A DNA stretch of 64,000 bases, taken from Hyphomicrobiales bacterium. GTDB lineage: Bacteria; Pseudomonadota; Alphaproteobacteria; Rhizobiales; Devosiaceae. The position numbers and the translations under genes were made by a program. The stretch covers positions 47,584 through 111,583 of the forward strand of contig JALSII010000001.1 of assembly GCA_026981645.1 (NCBI GenBank), in the 5' to 3' direction. Every line of letters starts with the position of its first letter. Position 1 is the stretch's first letter. The notes under the pieces were generated by a model, which was not told the DNA's origin, searched no databases, and saw nothing but the letters and a program-made list of their open reading frames with translations. Shown piece by piece: positions 63,593 through 64,000 of this stretch.

Positions 63593-64000
63593 ATGAAAAA
63601 ATCTATTCCAACTCTCATTGGTGCTCTTGCTGGATTGCTATTTGGAGCTGGTGTTGCACTGGCAAGCGATACCGACATGCACAGTACTGAAATGAAATCC
63701 GAGATAGAGATGGAGCATGGCCCTGATACAGTCGTCATACTGGGTGACCTTGAGTTATCCGGCCCGTTCACCCGTGCCACGCCGCCGAGTGCAAAAACCG
63801 GGGGCGGGTTTATGACCATCACCAATAACGGGGAGGCAGATGACCGGCTGGTCTCTGTCACTTCGCCTGCAGCAGCGGTGGTGGAACTTCATCTGATGAC
63901 CATGGAAAATGAAGTGATGGTGATGCGCTCCAGTCCCGAGGGGTTCGTGATTCCCGCGGGGGAGAGCGTCAAATTGGCTCCAGGGGGGAAGCACTTGATG
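63593..64000 (+). CDS. PCuAC-type periplasmic copper chaperone (partial, 5' 136 codons)
   Basis: The frame runs off the right edge. After a signal peptide (IPTLIGALAGLLFGAGVALA) comes a His/Met/Glu-rich segment (DTDMHSTEMKSEIEMEHG). The PCuAC domain follows with FTRATPPSAKTGGGFMTI, HLMTMENEVMVMR and PGGKHLM, matching the H-x-M copper(I) ligand motif. PCuAC proteins deliver copper to cytochrome c oxidase. The ATG at 63593 has no strong ribosome-binding site. The Met/His-rich linker is longer than in many relatives and may add a metal site. Confidence 0.85.
   Translation, partial: MKKSIPTLIGALAGLLFGAGVALASDTDMHSTEMKSEIEMEHGPDTVVILGDLELSGPFTRATPPSAKTGGGFMTITNNGEADDRLVSVTSPAAAVVELHLMTMENEVMVMRSSPEGFVIPAGESVKLAPGGKHLM

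Overview
The window looks like a near-origin stretch of an alphaproteobacterial main chromosome, most likely Hyphomicrobiales (Rhizobiales) or a close relative. The main evidence is the order hemE-hemJ-rho-mnmE-mnmG-rsmG-parA-parB, followed by holA-lptE-leuS on the other strand, which is the familiar alphaproteobacterial origin/partition neighbourhood. Several copies of the ParB site TGTTTCACGTGAAACA lie around parAB. The gap upstream of hemE carries DnaA-box-like 9-mers and a TTAA-N7-TTAA (CtrA-type) site. The genes are densely packed and coding is ordinary. I see no CRISPR array, insertion sequence, prophage or rRNA; there is one tRNA (Gly-GCC).

Layout. 1-181: start of aroE, running off the left edge. 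182-697: candidate chromosomal origin. 698-9274 (+): two heme genes, rho, tRNA/rRNA-modification genes mnmE, mnmG and rsmG, and the partition pair parA-parB. 9422-13666 (-): leuS-lptE-holA. 13780-15791 (+): a PLP-homeostasis protein, an OmpR-type regulator resembling CenR/OtpR, and a cyclic-nucleotide-binding protein. 15824-20220 (-): xthA, lolA, ftsK. 20478-23797 (-): glnK and two amt genes with sigma54-like promoters. 24102-27252: a UbiH-type monooxygenase (+) facing a small housekeeping set (UPF0434/Trm112-like, Lon-N-domain protein, CnoX-type thioredoxin). 27478-27552: tRNA-Gly. 27800-31047 (+): a YbbA/YbbP-type ABC exporter.

The right half is accessory nutrient-acquisition DNA. 31151-33127 (-) is a Tat-exported CpdB-like nucleotidase. 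33310-42758 is the most distinctive locus: a carbohydrate ABC importer whose operon includes an argininosuccinate-lyase-like enzyme, opposed by a divergent ROK repressor and a large PIG-L deacetylase. It looks like an undescribed uptake-plus-degradation pathway for a conjugated sugar or amino-acid derivative. 42829-49541 (+) is a dctB-dctD-dctP-dctQ-dctM TRAP system; its DctD has lost the key sigma54-activator residues and its DctM carries an extra membrane segment of about 105 residues. 49551-50771 (-) is a hydrolase-OsmC fusion, 50982-52616 (+) a GMC oxidoreductase, and 52642-58244 (-) a complete dipeptide-type ABC importer.

Upstream of that importer, on the same strand, lies a Dld-II-type FAD/Fe-S D-lactate dehydrogenase split by a single in-frame amber codon. 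The window closes with an uncharacterised coiled-coil protein, a palindromic repeat element, rplS, a small Cys-containing membrane protein, and the start of a PCuAC-type copper chaperone. All assignments come from reading the sequence and recalling protein families; no database search was run.
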